Source of the DNA: Streptomyces sp. TLI_105
Lineage (GTDB): Bacteria; Actinomycetota; Actinomycetes; Streptomycetales; Streptomycetaceae
Direction: 5' to 3'
DNA: 64,000 nt
NCBI RefSeq assembly: GCF_900105415.1
Contig: NZ_FNSM01000001.1
Location: forward strand, 5,729,501 to 5,793,500
Each line of letters begins with the position of its first letter. Position 1 is the stretch's first letter. The position numbers and the translations under genes are program-made. This document shows, one piece after another, positions 34,807 to 44,721 of the stretch. A model generated the notes under the pieces. The model saw only the letters and a program-made list of their open reading frames with translations. It did not search any database and had not been told where the DNA came from.

Positions 34807-35844
34807 TCACACCGCGACGTACGTGACCGGGTCCGTGCCCGCCACCGGCTCCGCCCGCCCGAGCTTCACCAGGCGGCGGACGTGGGCCTCCGCCTCGCTG
34901 ACGGCGATGTTCCGGGAGCCGTACGGGATCTGCTCCCAGGGGCGGTTCCACTCCATGCGCTCGGCGAGCTGCCAGGGCGTGAGCGGGGTGGCGAGGAGGG
35001 CGAGGAGGCCGGTGAGGCGCTCCTCGTGGTGGTCGAGGAGTTCACGGACGCGGCCGGCGGCGTCGGCGAAGGCGTACTGGTGGGCGGGCAGGACCTCGGC
35101 GACGCCGAGGCGGCCGATCCGTTCGAGGGAGTCCAGGTAGTCGCCCAGGGGGTCGGTCTCGGTGGCCTCGTCGGGGTCCTCGTACAGGCCGATGTGCGGG
35201 GAGATCCCGGGCAGCAGGTGGTCGCCGGAGAAGAGCCGGCCGTGGCCGGGCAGCCGGGAGGGGTGCTCCTCCTCCAGGTGCAGGCAGACGTGCCCGGGGG
35301 TGTGGCCGGGCGTCCAGATCGCGCGCAGCCGCCGTCCGGCCAGGTCGAGGAGCTCGCCGGGGACGATCTCGCGGTCGGGGAGGGCCGAGCGGAGGCCGGG
35401 CAGGGTCCGCATCCGGCCGGCGGCGCGGGCGGCCCGCAGCGGTGCGATGTGGTCCTCGGGGGCGCCGACGGTGGCGAGTTTGCGGGCGAGGTAGTCGAAC
35501 CAGGTGCCGGGCTCGGACGCGCGGGTGCGGCGGACGACGGCCGTGTCGGCGGCGTGCATGGCGATCCAGGCGCCGGACTCCTCGCGGACCCGGCCGGAGA
35601 GGCCGTGGTGGTCGGGGTGGTGGTGGGTGATGACGACGCCGTGGATCTCCCGGACCGACAGCCCCAGGGCGGTGAGCCCGCCGGTGAGTTCGTCCCAGGA
35701 AGCGGGATCGTCCCACCCCGTGTCGACGAGGACCGGGCCGCGGTCGGTGTCGAGGACGTGGACGAGGGTGTGGCCCAGCGGATTGTCCGGGATGGGCACC
35801 CGCAGGGACCAGACGCCACCGCCGTGCTCGGTCACCTGGGTCAT
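34807..35844 (-). CDS. MBL-fold metallohydrolase (glyoxalase II-like) with C-terminal winged-helix-like region
   Basis: A 345-residue zinc hydrolase. The metal motif THHHPDHHGLSG lies at about 74-85. A further His is in WTPGHTPGHVCLHL, and the last ligands are FSGDHLLP and LPAHQYAF. The last 60 residues (LTPWQLAERMEWNRPWEQIP, then EAHVRRLVKLGRAEP) form the helix-wing extension typical of this actinomycete MBL group. ATG 35844 follows GAGGACGCTC; a GTG at 35880 is possible. A 15-base inverted repeat (35897) sits about 53 bases upstream of the start. Substrate unknown; thioesters are common for the group. Confidence 0.88.
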   Translation of the reverse strand: MTQVTEHGGGVWSLRVPIPDNPLGHTLVHVLDTDRGPVLVDTGWDDPASWDELTGGLTALGLSVREIHGVVITHHHPDHHGLSGRVREESGAWIAMHAADTAVVRRTRASEPGTWFDYLARKLATVGAPEDHIAPLRAARAAGRMRTLPGLRSALPDREIVPGELLDLAGRRLRAIWTPGHTPGHVCLHLEEEHPSRLPGHGRLFSGDHLLPGISPHIGLYEDPDEATETDPLGDYLDSLERIGRLGVAEVLPAHQYAFADAAGRVRELLDHHEERLTGLLALLATPLTPWQLAERMEWNRPWEQIPYGSRNIAVSEAEAHVRRLVKLGRAEPVAGTDPVTYVAV

Positions 35845-36230
35845 GAGCGTCCTCGTCTCTGCGTACCGGTCGGCCGTCACCCGTCACCAACTGAAACTGA
35901 CTGATCGTCAGAATAGCTTGTGGTGCGGAGACTTCCACCTGTCGGTGACCTGCGTTCCGGTCGTCGGGGTCGGTCGTCGCCACCGGCCGGCTCCGGTCGC
36001 CTCGGCCGGGGAACCGGCTGCGATGCGCGGGAGCGGGACGCCGGCGGCGCCGAGCGGTCCCCGTCGCGCGACGGGGCCGGCCCCACGGGGGGATCGGCAC
36101 CACCGACTCCTCGTACAACCGTTGCCGCGTCTCGTATGTCTGTCTTGTTGTCGTTCGTGCGAACGCTCGTGACGACCGGTCCATCGAGGGGACGACACGT
36201 CTCCTTCTCCGACTGAAGAAACGGACGTCA
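35845..36230. other. Divergent promoter region between MBL hydrolase and FG-GAP protein genes
   Basis: 386 bases without a gene. It holds CTGACTGATCGTCAG at 35897-35911 and the palindrome CGTTCGTGCGAACG at 36152-36165, about 65 bases before the GTG of the secreted protein. No other structure or coding frame is convincing. Confidence 0.6.
35897..35911. promoter_or_regulatory. 15-base inverted repeat upstream of the MBL hydrolase
   Basis: CTGACTGATCGTCAG has CTGAC/GTCAG arms around five bases. It matches CTGACGCTTCGTCAG at 51219 in 12 of 15 positions. Likely a TetR-type operator. Confidence 0.5.
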
Positions 36231-38525
36231 GTGCACTCTCACCGCCACCGCACCACCGGCCGCGGACTCGCCGCCGCGACCCTCGCCCTCACCACCGTCA
36301 CCGGCGCCCTGGTCGCCGCCCCGGCGTTCGCCGCCCCGGCGACGGGCATCCTCGCCGCGGAGGCCGGCACCGGGACGCAGCAGCAGGCCGTCGTGGACCT
36401 TCCGGTCGACACGAACGTCCTCGGCAGCGGCCCGTCGGGCTTCCTCTGGGCGGATCAGGGGCACTACAACTGGACGCGGTACGCGGACGGCTCCGTGACC
36501 ACGCTGCCCGCGGGCGCCGAGGGAACCGCGTTCTACGCGGGCGGCGTCGGGTCGGACGTCGTCGTCGGGATGAACCCCCGCGTCACGGGGCACGTCTACA
36601 CTCTGTACGACATGGGCTCCAAGGACGCCGCCCCCGTCGTGATCGACGCGAGCAACCTGGGCTCGGACAGCTATTTCACGCGCCTGGTCGGCTCCACCGT
36701 CGTCGTGAGCGGCGCCGGCGCCTTCCACCTCCTCAGCGACCAGGACGGCCGGACCGTCGACCGGACGGTGCAGGGGCTGCCCGCGATGCGCTCGGTCGAT
36801 GTCGACGTGAGCACGCCGGACACCCTGATCCTCCGCTACCAGCCGACCGCGGACGCGAGCGTCTGGCGCGCGGCGCTGGTGGACGTCGCCTCCGCCACGG
36901 TCGTGGAGGACCGGGCCCTGACCGGGGCAGGCTCCTACGCCCACCAGATCGCCACCGCCGCGTCCGCCACGCACGTCGCCTGGACCGAGGGCACGAACAC
37001 CGGCGACGCGGTCCTGCGGGTCGCGCGGCGCGGGCAGGAGGACTCCGAGCGCATCCCGCTCGGGCGGGGCAACCTGCCCGGACTGAGCGTCCCGCTCACC
37101 GTGGAATTCCTGGGTGACTGGGTCACGTACGGCCTCACCGACGGCCGGTACGCCACCTCGCCCAACCCGCTCCACGCGCTGACGGCCCGCTCGCTGAAGG
37201 ACGGCCGGACGGTCGAGCTCCTCGACCTCGTCTACGACGTCCGCACCGACGGGGACGGGGCGATCCTGGTGAAGGGCGGCACGGTCGAGCAGGGCGAGGG
37301 GCTCTACCGGATCACCGCCGGCCCCGAGGGCGACCCGGTCGTCACGCTCGTGGCGCCCACCGGCCGTTCGGTCGTCCTGAAGCTGACCGGCCAGAGCGTC
37401 CCCACCGTCGTCGACTTCGGCAAGACGCCCCGCCCCCGACTGGGCTGGCAGTTCGCCCCCGCCGTCAATGCCTCGGTGGAGGTCGTGCTGACCCACACGG
37501 CCTCGGGGAAGAGGTCGACCCTCAAGGACACCTATCTGAGCCCGGACGGACGCGCCGACCTGTCCTGGGACGGCCGGTTCGGCGACGCCACCTCCGTCCA
37601 GCACGGCTCGTACACGTGGCGGATGACGGCCCGGACCGGATACGGCCTCGGCCCCGTCTACGAGCGGAGCGGCACCCTCACCGTGGGCGGCCCGCACATC
37701 CCGCACAGCTTCTCCAACGGCATCGACCCCGACCTGCTCGTCAAGACGAGCGGTGGCAACCTGATCGCCTACGACACCGACCAGGTCCTGAGGTACGACC
37801 TTCACGACGAGGTGCCTCCGGCGGAGCCGGAGCAGAAGTGGTCCACGGCCGGATGGGGCGTGTACGACCGGCTCGTCACGCCCGGCAGCATCGCCGGCGC
37901 GCCGAACGCGGACCTGCTGGGCCGTGACCGGTACGGCGTCCTGTGGCAGCACCTGGGCACCGGCGACCCCGACAAGCCCTTCGCCCCCCGCACCCGCGTG
38001 GGCGCGGGCTGGCAGACGTACCGGCTGATCACCGGGGGCTCCGACCTCACCGGTGACGGCCGCCCCGACCTGGTCGGCGTCGACACGACCGGCGTCGCGT
38101 GGCTCCACAAGGGCACCGGCGACTGGGCCAAGCCCTTCGCGGGCCGGGTGAAGATCGGCGGGGGCTGGGGCGCCTACAACCTCGTCACCGCCACCGGCAA
38201 CCTGGCCGGCGGGCCCGCCGGCGACCTCGTCGCCCGGGACAAGGACGGCGTCCTCTGGCTCCACCTCGGCAAGGGCGACGGCACCTTCGCGCCGCGCACC
38301 CGCATCGGCGGCGGCTGGAACCAGTACGGCGAGATCACCGCCGTCGGAGACGCCCAGTACGACGCGAACCGCGACGGCCGCCCGGACCTCGTCGCGAGGA
38401 GCCGGCGGGACGGCCACTACGAGCTCAAGCTCTACCACGGCACGGGCCAGTGGGCGACGCCGCTCAAGGAGGACCCGCTCCACTGGCAGCCCTCGTACAT
38501 GCCCGAGGGCTCGGTCCAGTACTGA
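36231..38525 (+). CDS. Secreted FG-GAP/VCBS-repeat protein
   Basis: A 764-residue exported protein starting at GTG 36231. The signal peptide covers GLAAATLALTTVTGALVAAP to AFA. The N-terminal 400 residues are beta-rich, propeller-like. Around 410-500 is a FlgD-like Ig segment (GKRSTLKDTYLSPDGRADLS; VQHGSYTWRMTA). The C-terminal third carries FG-GAP/integrin-like repeats with calcium-loop motifs DLTGDGRPDLVGVD and DANRDGRPDLVARS, alternating with FAPRTRVGAGWQTY-type units. Such proteins are extracellular binding or scaffold proteins of unknown partner. A strong terminator follows; it is monocistronic. Confidence 0.87.
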   Translation: MHSHRHRTTGRGLAAATLALTTVTGALVAAPAFAAPATGILAAEAGTGTQQQAVVDLPVDTNVLGSGPSGFLWADQGHYNWTRYADGSVTTLPAGAEGTAFYAGGVGSDVVVGMNPRVTGHVYTLYDMGSKDAAPVVIDASNLGSDSYFTRLVGSTVVVSGAGAFHLLSDQDGRTVDRTVQGLPAMRSVDVDVSTPDTLILRYQPTADASVWRAALVDVASATVVEDRALTGAGSYAHQIATAASATHVAWTEGTNTGDAVLRVARRGQEDSERIPLGRGNLPGLSVPLTVEFLGDWVTYGLTDGRYATSPNPLHALTARSLKDGRTVELLDLVYDVRTDGDGAILVKGGTVEQGEGLYRITAGPEGDPVVTLVAPTGRSVVLKLTGQSVPTVVDFGKTPRPRLGWQFAPAVNASVEVVLTHTASGKRSTLKDTYLSPDGRADLSWDGRFGDATSVQHGSYTWRMTARTGYGLGPVYERSGTLTVGGPHIPHSFSNGIDPDLLVKTSGGNLIAYDTDQVLRYDLHDEVPPAEPEQKWSTAGWGVYDRLVTPGSIAGAPNADLLGRDRYGVLWQHLGTGDPDKPFAPRTRVGAGWQTYRLITGGSDLTGDGRPDLVGVDTTGVAWLHKGTGDWAKPFAGRVKIGGGWGAYNLVTATGNLAGGPAGDLVARDKDGVLWLHLGKGDGTFAPRTRIGGGWNQYGEITAVGDAQYDANRDGRPDLVARSRRDGHYELKLYHGTGQWATPLKEDPLHWQPSYMPEGSVQY

Positions 38526-38561
38526 CGCGGAGGGCGGACCCCGGGAACCGGGGCTCGACGA

Positions 38562-38598
38562 CGGCCCCCACCAACGGTAAAGCCGCTGGTGGGGGCCG
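38562..38598 (+). terminator. 12-bp terminator hairpin of the FG-GAP gene
   Basis: CGGCCCCCACCA and TGGTGGGGGCCG pair perfectly; the loop contains a further CGG/CCG pair. A T-containing tract (GGTTTCAAG) follows. Confidence 0.8.
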
Positions 38599-38627
38599 GT
38601 TCGGTTTCAAGTATGGCTAAGTATAAC

Positions 38628-38646
38628 TAGAACTGGTATCAGTTCT
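38628..38646. promoter_or_regulatory. KstR-like operator upstream of the aldehyde dehydrogenase operon
   Basis: TAGAACTGGTATCA (38628-38641) fits TNNAACNNGTTNNA with the same single GTA-for-GTT change as the thiolase-side site. It overlaps a 7-base inverted repeat AGAACTG-GTAT-CAGTTCT (38629-38646). It lies about 78 bases before the ATG. Confidence 0.55.
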
Positions 38647-38723
38647 GAAGCATCGTCAGGAACATCGTCGGGAACGTCGTCAGGAACTCAGGGGCAATCC
38701 CTTCTCCTCGGGAGGCAGCGGTC

Positions 38724-40183
<1,460 letters not shown>

Positions 40184-40184
<1 letters not shown>

Positions 40185-40417
40185 TGGGCGACCGCTGGCA
40201 CGTCGAGGTCGACCGGAGCGTCTGCATCGGCTCCGGCATGTGCGTCAACCACGCCCCGGCCGGCTTCCGTCTCGACACGGCCCGCCAGTCCCATCCGGTG
40301 GAACCGGAGGCGGACGCGGGCGAACGCCTCCTCGCGGCGGCGGAGGGCTGCCCCGTGGAGGCGATCCTGATCACCCTGGCGGACGGAGGAGAGCCGGTCT
40401 TCCCACCGGAGGAGTGA
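40184..40417 (+). CDS. [3Fe-4S]-type ferredoxin for cytochrome P450
   Basis: A 77-residue ferredoxin. Cluster ligands are seen in CIGSGMCVNHAP and the later GCPVEAI. The position that would hold the fourth Cys of a 4Fe cluster is Gly/Ser, so a [3Fe-4S] cluster is expected, as in P450 partner ferredoxins of Streptomyces. The ATG overlaps the aldehyde dehydrogenase stop. There is no adjacent P450, but the CYP125-like enzyme at 23487 shares the presumed operator type, making it the natural electron acceptor. Confidence 0.9.
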
Positions 40418-40486
40418 CGCGCCCGCCGTGGCACACTGCCCCTCGATCACGGGGCCTCCACTCCCGTGACCTGGGAGGGGACGACC

Positions 40487-41026
40487 GTGTACGGAAGGAA
40501 GCGGGCCGCCGGCGCGGTCCTGGCCGTCGGGCTCGGAGTCGCGGGCTGCGGCGCGGGGGACACGGGGACGGGGGCCTCGGCCCCCGTCCCGCCGCGACCG
40601 GCGGGCACCGGGCCGCTCGCGAAGGAGGTCGTGCGGGCGGACTTCGACGGCTCGGTGGCGGACGCGGGCGTACCGCCGAACGCCCCGGAGTACGGCGAGA
40701 CGCACCGCGACGCGGCGGCGGGCTCGCGGCTGTCGTGCACCGTCGCCTTCAAGGGCTTCGGCACGGAGGACACTCCGGTGGACCTCCCCCGATACCGGGC
40801 GCTGGTGGGCGAGTTGCGCGAGCGCGGCTGGAGGAAGGCCGGGGACGGGCGCGGCCAGGAGGTGGCCGAGGACGGAACGGTCCACGTCGCCCAGGAGGTC
40901 TTCGAGCAGCGCGGCTGGACCCTCGTGTCGGAGCACCGGCCCTGGGGGGACGACGGCGTGATCACCCTGCTGGCCTTCGACGACGCCTGCATGAAGAAGG
41001 CCGGCGGCGGTGCCGGACCGGAGTAG
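40487..41026 (+). CDS. Lipoprotein of unknown function
   Basis: A 179-residue exported lipoprotein. The start is GTG 40487, with GGGAGGGG (40473-40480) six bases upstream; the signal sequence ends in the lipobox GVAGCG. The mature part is charged and hydrophilic (RYRALVGELRERGWRKAGDG; VHVAQEVFEQRGWTLVSEHR), with two cysteines besides the lipidated one (LSCTV, DDACM). It may share the upstream operon, but a gap of about 70 bases and its own strong ribosome site leave that open. Family not recognised. Confidence 0.8.
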   Translation: MYGRKRAAGAVLAVGLGVAGCGAGDTGTGASAPVPPRPAGTGPLAKEVVRADFDGSVADAGVPPNAPEYGETHRDAAAGSRLSCTVAFKGFGTEDTPVDLPRYRALVGELRERGWRKAGDGRGQEVAEDGTVHVAQEVFEQRGWTLVSEHRPWGDDGVITLLAFDDACMKKAGGGAGPE

Positions 41027-41100
41027 CCGTTTCCACGTGCAAAACTAGGCCCTTGGTCACGGGGGCAACGGGCCTTCGTGCGCGCGGAATCGGGAGTGTT

Positions 41101-41634
41101 GTGCGCAAGGCGATGTGGGTGGCCGCGGCCGCCGGTGTGGTTCTGCTCGTCGCGGGCTGTGGCAGCGAGGGCGGCACGGACAAGGGCGGCTCGTCGTCGG
41201 CCGGTTCGGCCTCTACGGGCGGTTCGGGCTCGGGTGGTTCGAGCGACCAGAAGCTCGATGCGGCCGCCGTCACCAAGGAGTTGACGGACGCGGCGACCGG
41301 GGCCGGCTTCACGCAGGACTCCTCGGGGGAGGACGTTCCGGAGGCGCTGAAGGACTGCATGGTCTCCTGGACGGCCGACGCCGAGAAGGCCGCCGACCCG
41401 AAGAAGTCCTACGCGGACACGGTCGCGACCCTGACCGGCGGCGGCTGGGCCGAGGCGCGCAGCTCCGAGCTGCAGGGCTCGGTCATCAAGTCCCTGACGA
41501 AGAGCACCTGGCAGCTCCAGGCCAGCAACCACGCGACGGGCCCGCTGAAGCTGGTGATGTTCGTCGCCACCGACGCCTCCCCGCAGTGCCAGGCGGTCAT
41601 GGAAGCCGAGAACGCCAAGCACAAGAAGTCCTGA
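41101..41634 (+). CDS. Lipoprotein of unknown function
   Basis: A 177-residue lipoprotein with lipobox LLVAGCG after a short signal sequence starting at GTG 41101 (GGGAG four to five bases upstream). A Gly/Ser-rich spacer (about 25-50) is followed by a compact domain (VTKELTDAATGAGFTQDSSG; STWQLQASNHATGPLKLVMF) with two cysteines (KDCMV, PQCQA). The plan is like the preceding lipoprotein: lipobox, spacer, about 120-residue domain with two Cys. They may be diverged paralogues. Function unknown. Confidence 0.8.
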   Translation: MRKAMWVAAAAGVVLLVAGCGSEGGTDKGGSSSAGSASTGGSGSGGSSDQKLDAAAVTKELTDAATGAGFTQDSSGEDVPEALKDCMVSWTADAEKAADPKKSYADTVATLTGGGWAEARSSELQGSVIKSLTKSTWQLQASNHATGPLKLVMFVATDASPQCQAVMEAENAKHKKS

Positions 41635-41640
41635 CCTCGA

Positions 41641-41677
41641 GCCGCTCGTGCCCCCGCCCGCCGGGGGTGCGAGCGGC
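41641..41677. terminator. 15-bp terminator between convergent genes
   Basis: GCCGCTCGTGCCCCC and GGGGGTGCGAGCGGC pair with two wobbles around a 7-base loop, between the lipoprotein gene and the KstR-like gene. Confidence 0.75.
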
Positions 41678-41682
41678 ACTCC

Positions 41683-42306
41683 TCAGCCCGCCGGCTCCGG
41701 TGCCGTCAGGTCGATCAGCCGGCAGACCGTCTCGATGTCGATCTTCACCTGTGCGATCGAGGCGCGTCCGGACAGCCAGGTGATCAGCGCCGAGTGCCAG
41801 GTGTGCTCGATCACCCGGACCGCCGACAGCTGGCTCGGGGTCGGGTGCTCCGCCCCCATCGCGTCCAGGATGATCGCGGTCGTCAGCCGGGAGACCGTGT
41901 CGACCTCGGGGCTCACGCTGCGGTCCGCGAAGGTCAGCGCCCGCACCATGGCGTCGGCCAGCTGCGGCTCCCGCTGGAGCGCCCGGAAGGCGCGCATCAG
42001 GGTCTCGGCGACCCGTTCCGCCGGGTCCGCGCCGGCGGGCGGCCGCTTCCGCAGCGTGGTGTGCATGTGCTGGAGCTGGTCCTGCATGGTCGCCACGAGC
42101 AGGTGGATCTTGGAGGGGAAGTAGCGGTAGAGCGTGCCGAGGGCGACCCCCGCGGCCTCGGCGACCTCCCTCATCTGCACGGCGTCGAAGCCGCCCCTGG
42201 CGGCGAGCTGGGCGCTGGCGTTCAGGATGCGGCGGCGCCGCGCCTCCTGGCGCTCCGTGAGGGGCGGCGACGCGGGTCTGTGGTCCGCTCTGTCGTCTGC
42301 GGTCAT
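41683..42306 (-). CDS. kstR: KstR-like TetR-family repressor
   Basis: A 207-residue TetR regulator. The DNA-binding region RRRRILNASAQLAARGGFDA followed by VQMREVAEAAGVALGTLYRY and FPSKIHLLVATM matches mycobacterial KstR very closely from memory (GGYEAVQMRAVADRADVAVG). The ligand domain also follows it (TEAMTRAYVFAD-like LADAMVRALTFADRSVSPEV; WHSALITWLSGRAS). KstR represses sterol catabolism and is released by a 3-oxo-cholestenoyl-CoA-type ligand. A perfect consensus site (42454-42467) lies upstream of its start, fitting autoregulation; related sites precede the P450/thiolase and aldehyde dehydrogenase genes in this window. Confidence 0.87.
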   Translation of the reverse strand: MTADDRADHRPASPPLTERQEARRRRILNASAQLAARGGFDAVQMREVAEAAGVALGTLYRYFPSKIHLLVATMQDQLQHMHTTLRKRPPAGADPAERVAETLMRAFRALQREPQLADAMVRALTFADRSVSPEVDTVSRLTTAIILDAMGAEHPTPSQLSAVRVIEHTWHSALITWLSGRASIAQVKIDIETVCRLIDLTAPEPAG

Positions 42307-42453
42307 GAGGTCCCGTTCCGTGCGGCTTCCGTGCGGGGGAGCGACAGTATGGCGGCACGCCCGCCGTGGCGCGAATCACCTGTTCCGGCTCTCACCACGG
42401 AGCTACCTGCCGGTAGATTCTGTGCTCCTTGAAGGATCAAGAACGATCAAGTC

Positions 42454-42467
42454 TGTAACTTGTTCTA
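42454..42467. promoter_or_regulatory. Perfect KstR consensus operator
   Basis: TGTAACTTGTTCTA matches TNNAACNNGTTNNA at every defined base. It lies between the kstR-like gene (start 42306) and the divergent glycosyltransferase gene (start 42522), 54 bases from the latter, so it may control both. Confidence 0.72.
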
Positions 42468-42521
42468 GATTAGCGCGAGCGGTTACGCTCCGGCGAAACG
42501 CACGCTCGAAGGGGGTCGCGC

Positions 42522-43841
42522 ATGACCGCTGAGGCCATAGAGGCAAGCCCCCGACAGGGCATCACCACGGCCGGTGACAGCCCGTTGCGGATCGCTCTCC
42601 TCACGTACAAGGGGAACCCGTTCTGCGGGGGCCAGGGCGTCTACGTCCGGCACCTCTCCCGCGAGCTCGCCCGCCTCGGGCACACCGTCGAGGTCATCGG
42701 CTCCCAGCCGTACCCGACGCTCGACGAGGGCGTGCCGCTCACCGAGATCTCCAGCCTCGACCTGTACCGCTCGCCGGACCCCTTCCGGACCCCGAAGCGC
42801 GACGAGTACCGGGACTGGATCGACGCCCTCGAGGTCGCCACCATGTGGACCGGCGGCTTCCCCGAGCCGCTCACCTTCTCCCTGCGGGCCCGGCGCCTGC
42901 TCGCCGCCCGCCGCGGCGACTTCGACGTCGTCCACGACAACCAGACCCTCGGATACGGACTCCTCGGCGGCCCGCGCGCCATCGGCGCGCCGCTCGTCAC
43001 GACGATCCACCACCCGATCACCGTCGACCGGCAGCTCGAACTCGACGCCGCCGCCGACTGGAAGCGCCGCGCCTCCGTCCGCCGCTGGTACGCCTTCACG
43101 AACATGCAGAAGAAGGTCGCCCGCCGGCTGCCGTCCGTGCTCACCGTCTCCGGCACCTCCCGCCAGGAGATCGTCGAGCACCTCGGCGTCCGCGAGGACC
43201 GCATCGAGGTCGTCCACATCGGCGCCGACACCGACCTCTGGTCCCCCGACCCGTCCGTCGCCGAGATCCCCGGCCGGATCGTCACCACTTCCAGCGCCGA
43301 CGTCCCCCTCAAGGGCCTCGTCCACCTGATCGAGGCGCTCGCCAAGCTCCGCACCGAGAACCCCGACGCGCACCTGGTCGTGGTCGGCAAGCGCGCCGAG
43401 GACGGCCCGGTCGCGCAGGCCATCGAGCGGTACGGGCTCGACGGCGCCGTCGAGTTCGTCAAGGGCATCAGCGACGCCGAGCTCGTCGACCTCTACCGGT
43501 CCGCGCAGGTCGCCTGCGTGCCCTCGCTGTACGAGGGGTTCTCACTGCCCGCCGCCGAGGGCATGGCGACCGGGACTCCGCTGGTCGCCACGACGGGCGG
43601 GGCGATCCCGGAGGTCGCGGGGGCCGACGGCGAGACCTGCCTGGCCGTGCCGCCCGGTGACGCGGGGGCGCTTTCCGCCGCGCTGGGGCGGGTGCTGGGC
43701 GACGCGGAGCTGCGGGCGCGTCTCGGCCGGGCCGGCCGCGAGCGGGTCCTGGCCAACTTCACCTGGGCCAGGGCCGCCCAGGGAACGGCGGAGCTCTACC
43801 GCGAGGCGATCGCCAGGCAGGGCGCCGGAGCCCGCCGGTGA
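42522..43841 (+). CDS. GT4-family glycosyltransferase
   Basis: A 439-residue retaining glycosyltransferase of GT-B fold. The N-terminal domain starts IALLTYKGNPFCGGQGVYVR (acceptor side with GGxGxxV), and the C-terminal donor domain shows VVVGKRAEDG and the E-x7-E motif in YEGFSLPAAEGMATGTP. GAAGGGGG precedes the ATG by about six bases. It heads a three-gene run with a methyltransferase and an alpha/alpha-barrel protein. From memory, the order aldehyde dehydrogenase - methyltransferase - glycosyltransferase also occurs at mycobacterial Rv0223c-Rv0225. Product unknown; a cell-envelope glycan or glycolipid is likely. Confidence 0.9.
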   Translation: MTAEAIEASPRQGITTAGDSPLRIALLTYKGNPFCGGQGVYVRHLSRELARLGHTVEVIGSQPYPTLDEGVPLTEISSLDLYRSPDPFRTPKRDEYRDWIDALEVATMWTGGFPEPLTFSLRARRLLAARRGDFDVVHDNQTLGYGLLGGPRAIGAPLVTTIHHPITVDRQLELDAAADWKRRASVRRWYAFTNMQKKVARRLPSVLTVSGTSRQEIVEHLGVREDRIEVVHIGADTDLWSPDPSVAEIPGRIVTTSSADVPLKGLVHLIEALAKLRTENPDAHLVVVGKRAEDGPVAQAIERYGLDGAVEFVKGISDAELVDLYRSAQVACVPSLYEGFSLPAAEGMATGTPLVATTGGAIPEVAGADGETCLAVPPGDAGALSAALGRVLGDAELRARLGRAGRERVLANFTWARAAQGTAELYREAIARQGAGARR

Positions 43842-43953
43842 GGACTCGCCTCGTTCGCCGGGCGCGGCCCGGTGGGTGGGTCGTGCCCACCCGTTCCGCC
43901 CTGCGGAACGCCTGCCCACAACGTCTCTTCAATCCCGAAAGCAGGCCGTCCTC

Positions 43954-44721
43954 GTGCTGACCGTCGACTTCACTCGTTTCCCGCTCGCCCCCGGCGACCG
44001 TGTGCTCGATCTGGGGTGCGGGGCGGGCCGGCATGCCTTCGAGTGCTACCGGCGTGGCGCCCAGGTCGTGGCCCTCGACCAGAACGGCGAGGAGATCCGC
44101 GAGGTCGCCAAGTGGTTCGCCGCCATGAAGGAGGCCGGCGAGGCCCCCGCCGGCGCGACCGCGACCGCGATGGAGGGCGACGCCCTCAACCTGCCGTTCC
44201 CCGACGAGTCCTTCGACGTCGTCATCATCTCCGAGGTCATGGAGCACATCCCCGACGACAAGGGCGTGCTCGCCGAGATGGTCCGCGTCCTCAAGCCGGG
44301 CGGCCGGATCGCGATCACCGTGCCCCGGTACGGCCCCGAGAAGGTCTGCTGGGCGCTCTCCGACGCGTACCACGAGGTCGAGGGCGGCCACATCCGCATC
44401 TACAAGGCCGACGAGCTGCTCGGCAAGATCCGGCAGGCCGGCCTCAGGCCGTACGGCACCCATCACGCGCACGCGCTGCACTCGCCGTACTGGTGGCTGA
44501 AGTGCGCCTTCGGCGTCGACAACGACAAGGCGCTGCCGGTCCGCGCGTACCACAAGCTCCTGGTCTGGGACATCATGAAGAAGCCCGCCCTGACCCGGGT
44601 CGCCGAGCAGCTGCTCAACCCGGTCGTCGGCAAGAGCTTCGTCGCCTACGCCACCAAGCCCCACCTGCCGAAGGCCGACGCCGCCACGGCCCCCACCGAC
44701 ACCGTGGGCGCGGCCAAGTGA
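43954..44721 (+). CDS. Class I SAM-dependent methyltransferase
   Basis: A 255-residue methyltransferase. SAM motif I is VLDLGCGAGRHAFE at about residues 15-28, motif II region VVIISEVMEHIPDD, and post-motif FxVLKPGGRIAITVPRYGPE. It has an extra C-terminal segment (YWWLKCAFGVDNDKALPVRA) typical of an actinomycete subgroup acting on lipids or glycans. GTG 43954 has only a weak AGG. Its stop overlaps the next start (GTGA), so translation is coupled. Acceptor unknown. Confidence 0.88.
   Translation: MLTVDFTRFPLAPGDRVLDLGCGAGRHAFECYRRGAQVVALDQNGEEIREVAKWFAAMKEAGEAPAGATATAMEGDALNLPFPDESFDVVIISEVMEHIPDDKGVLAEMVRVLKPGGRIAITVPRYGPEKVCWALSDAYHEVEGGHIRIYKADELLGKIRQAGLRPYGTHHAHALHSPYWWLKCAFGVDNDKALPVRAYHKLLVWDIMKKPALTRVAEQLLNPVVGKSFVAYATKPHLPKADAATAPTDTVGAAK

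Noticed and set aside
36152..36165. CGTTCGTGCGAACG as a LexA/SOS box
   Set aside because: The half-site order is inverted relative to the actinobacterial SOS box (CGAAC...GTTCG); kept only as an unspecified palindrome.
36228..38483. 751-codon antisense frame opposite the FG-GAP gene
   Set aside because: Typical GC-driven shadow; the plus-strand protein has a signal peptide and clear repeats.
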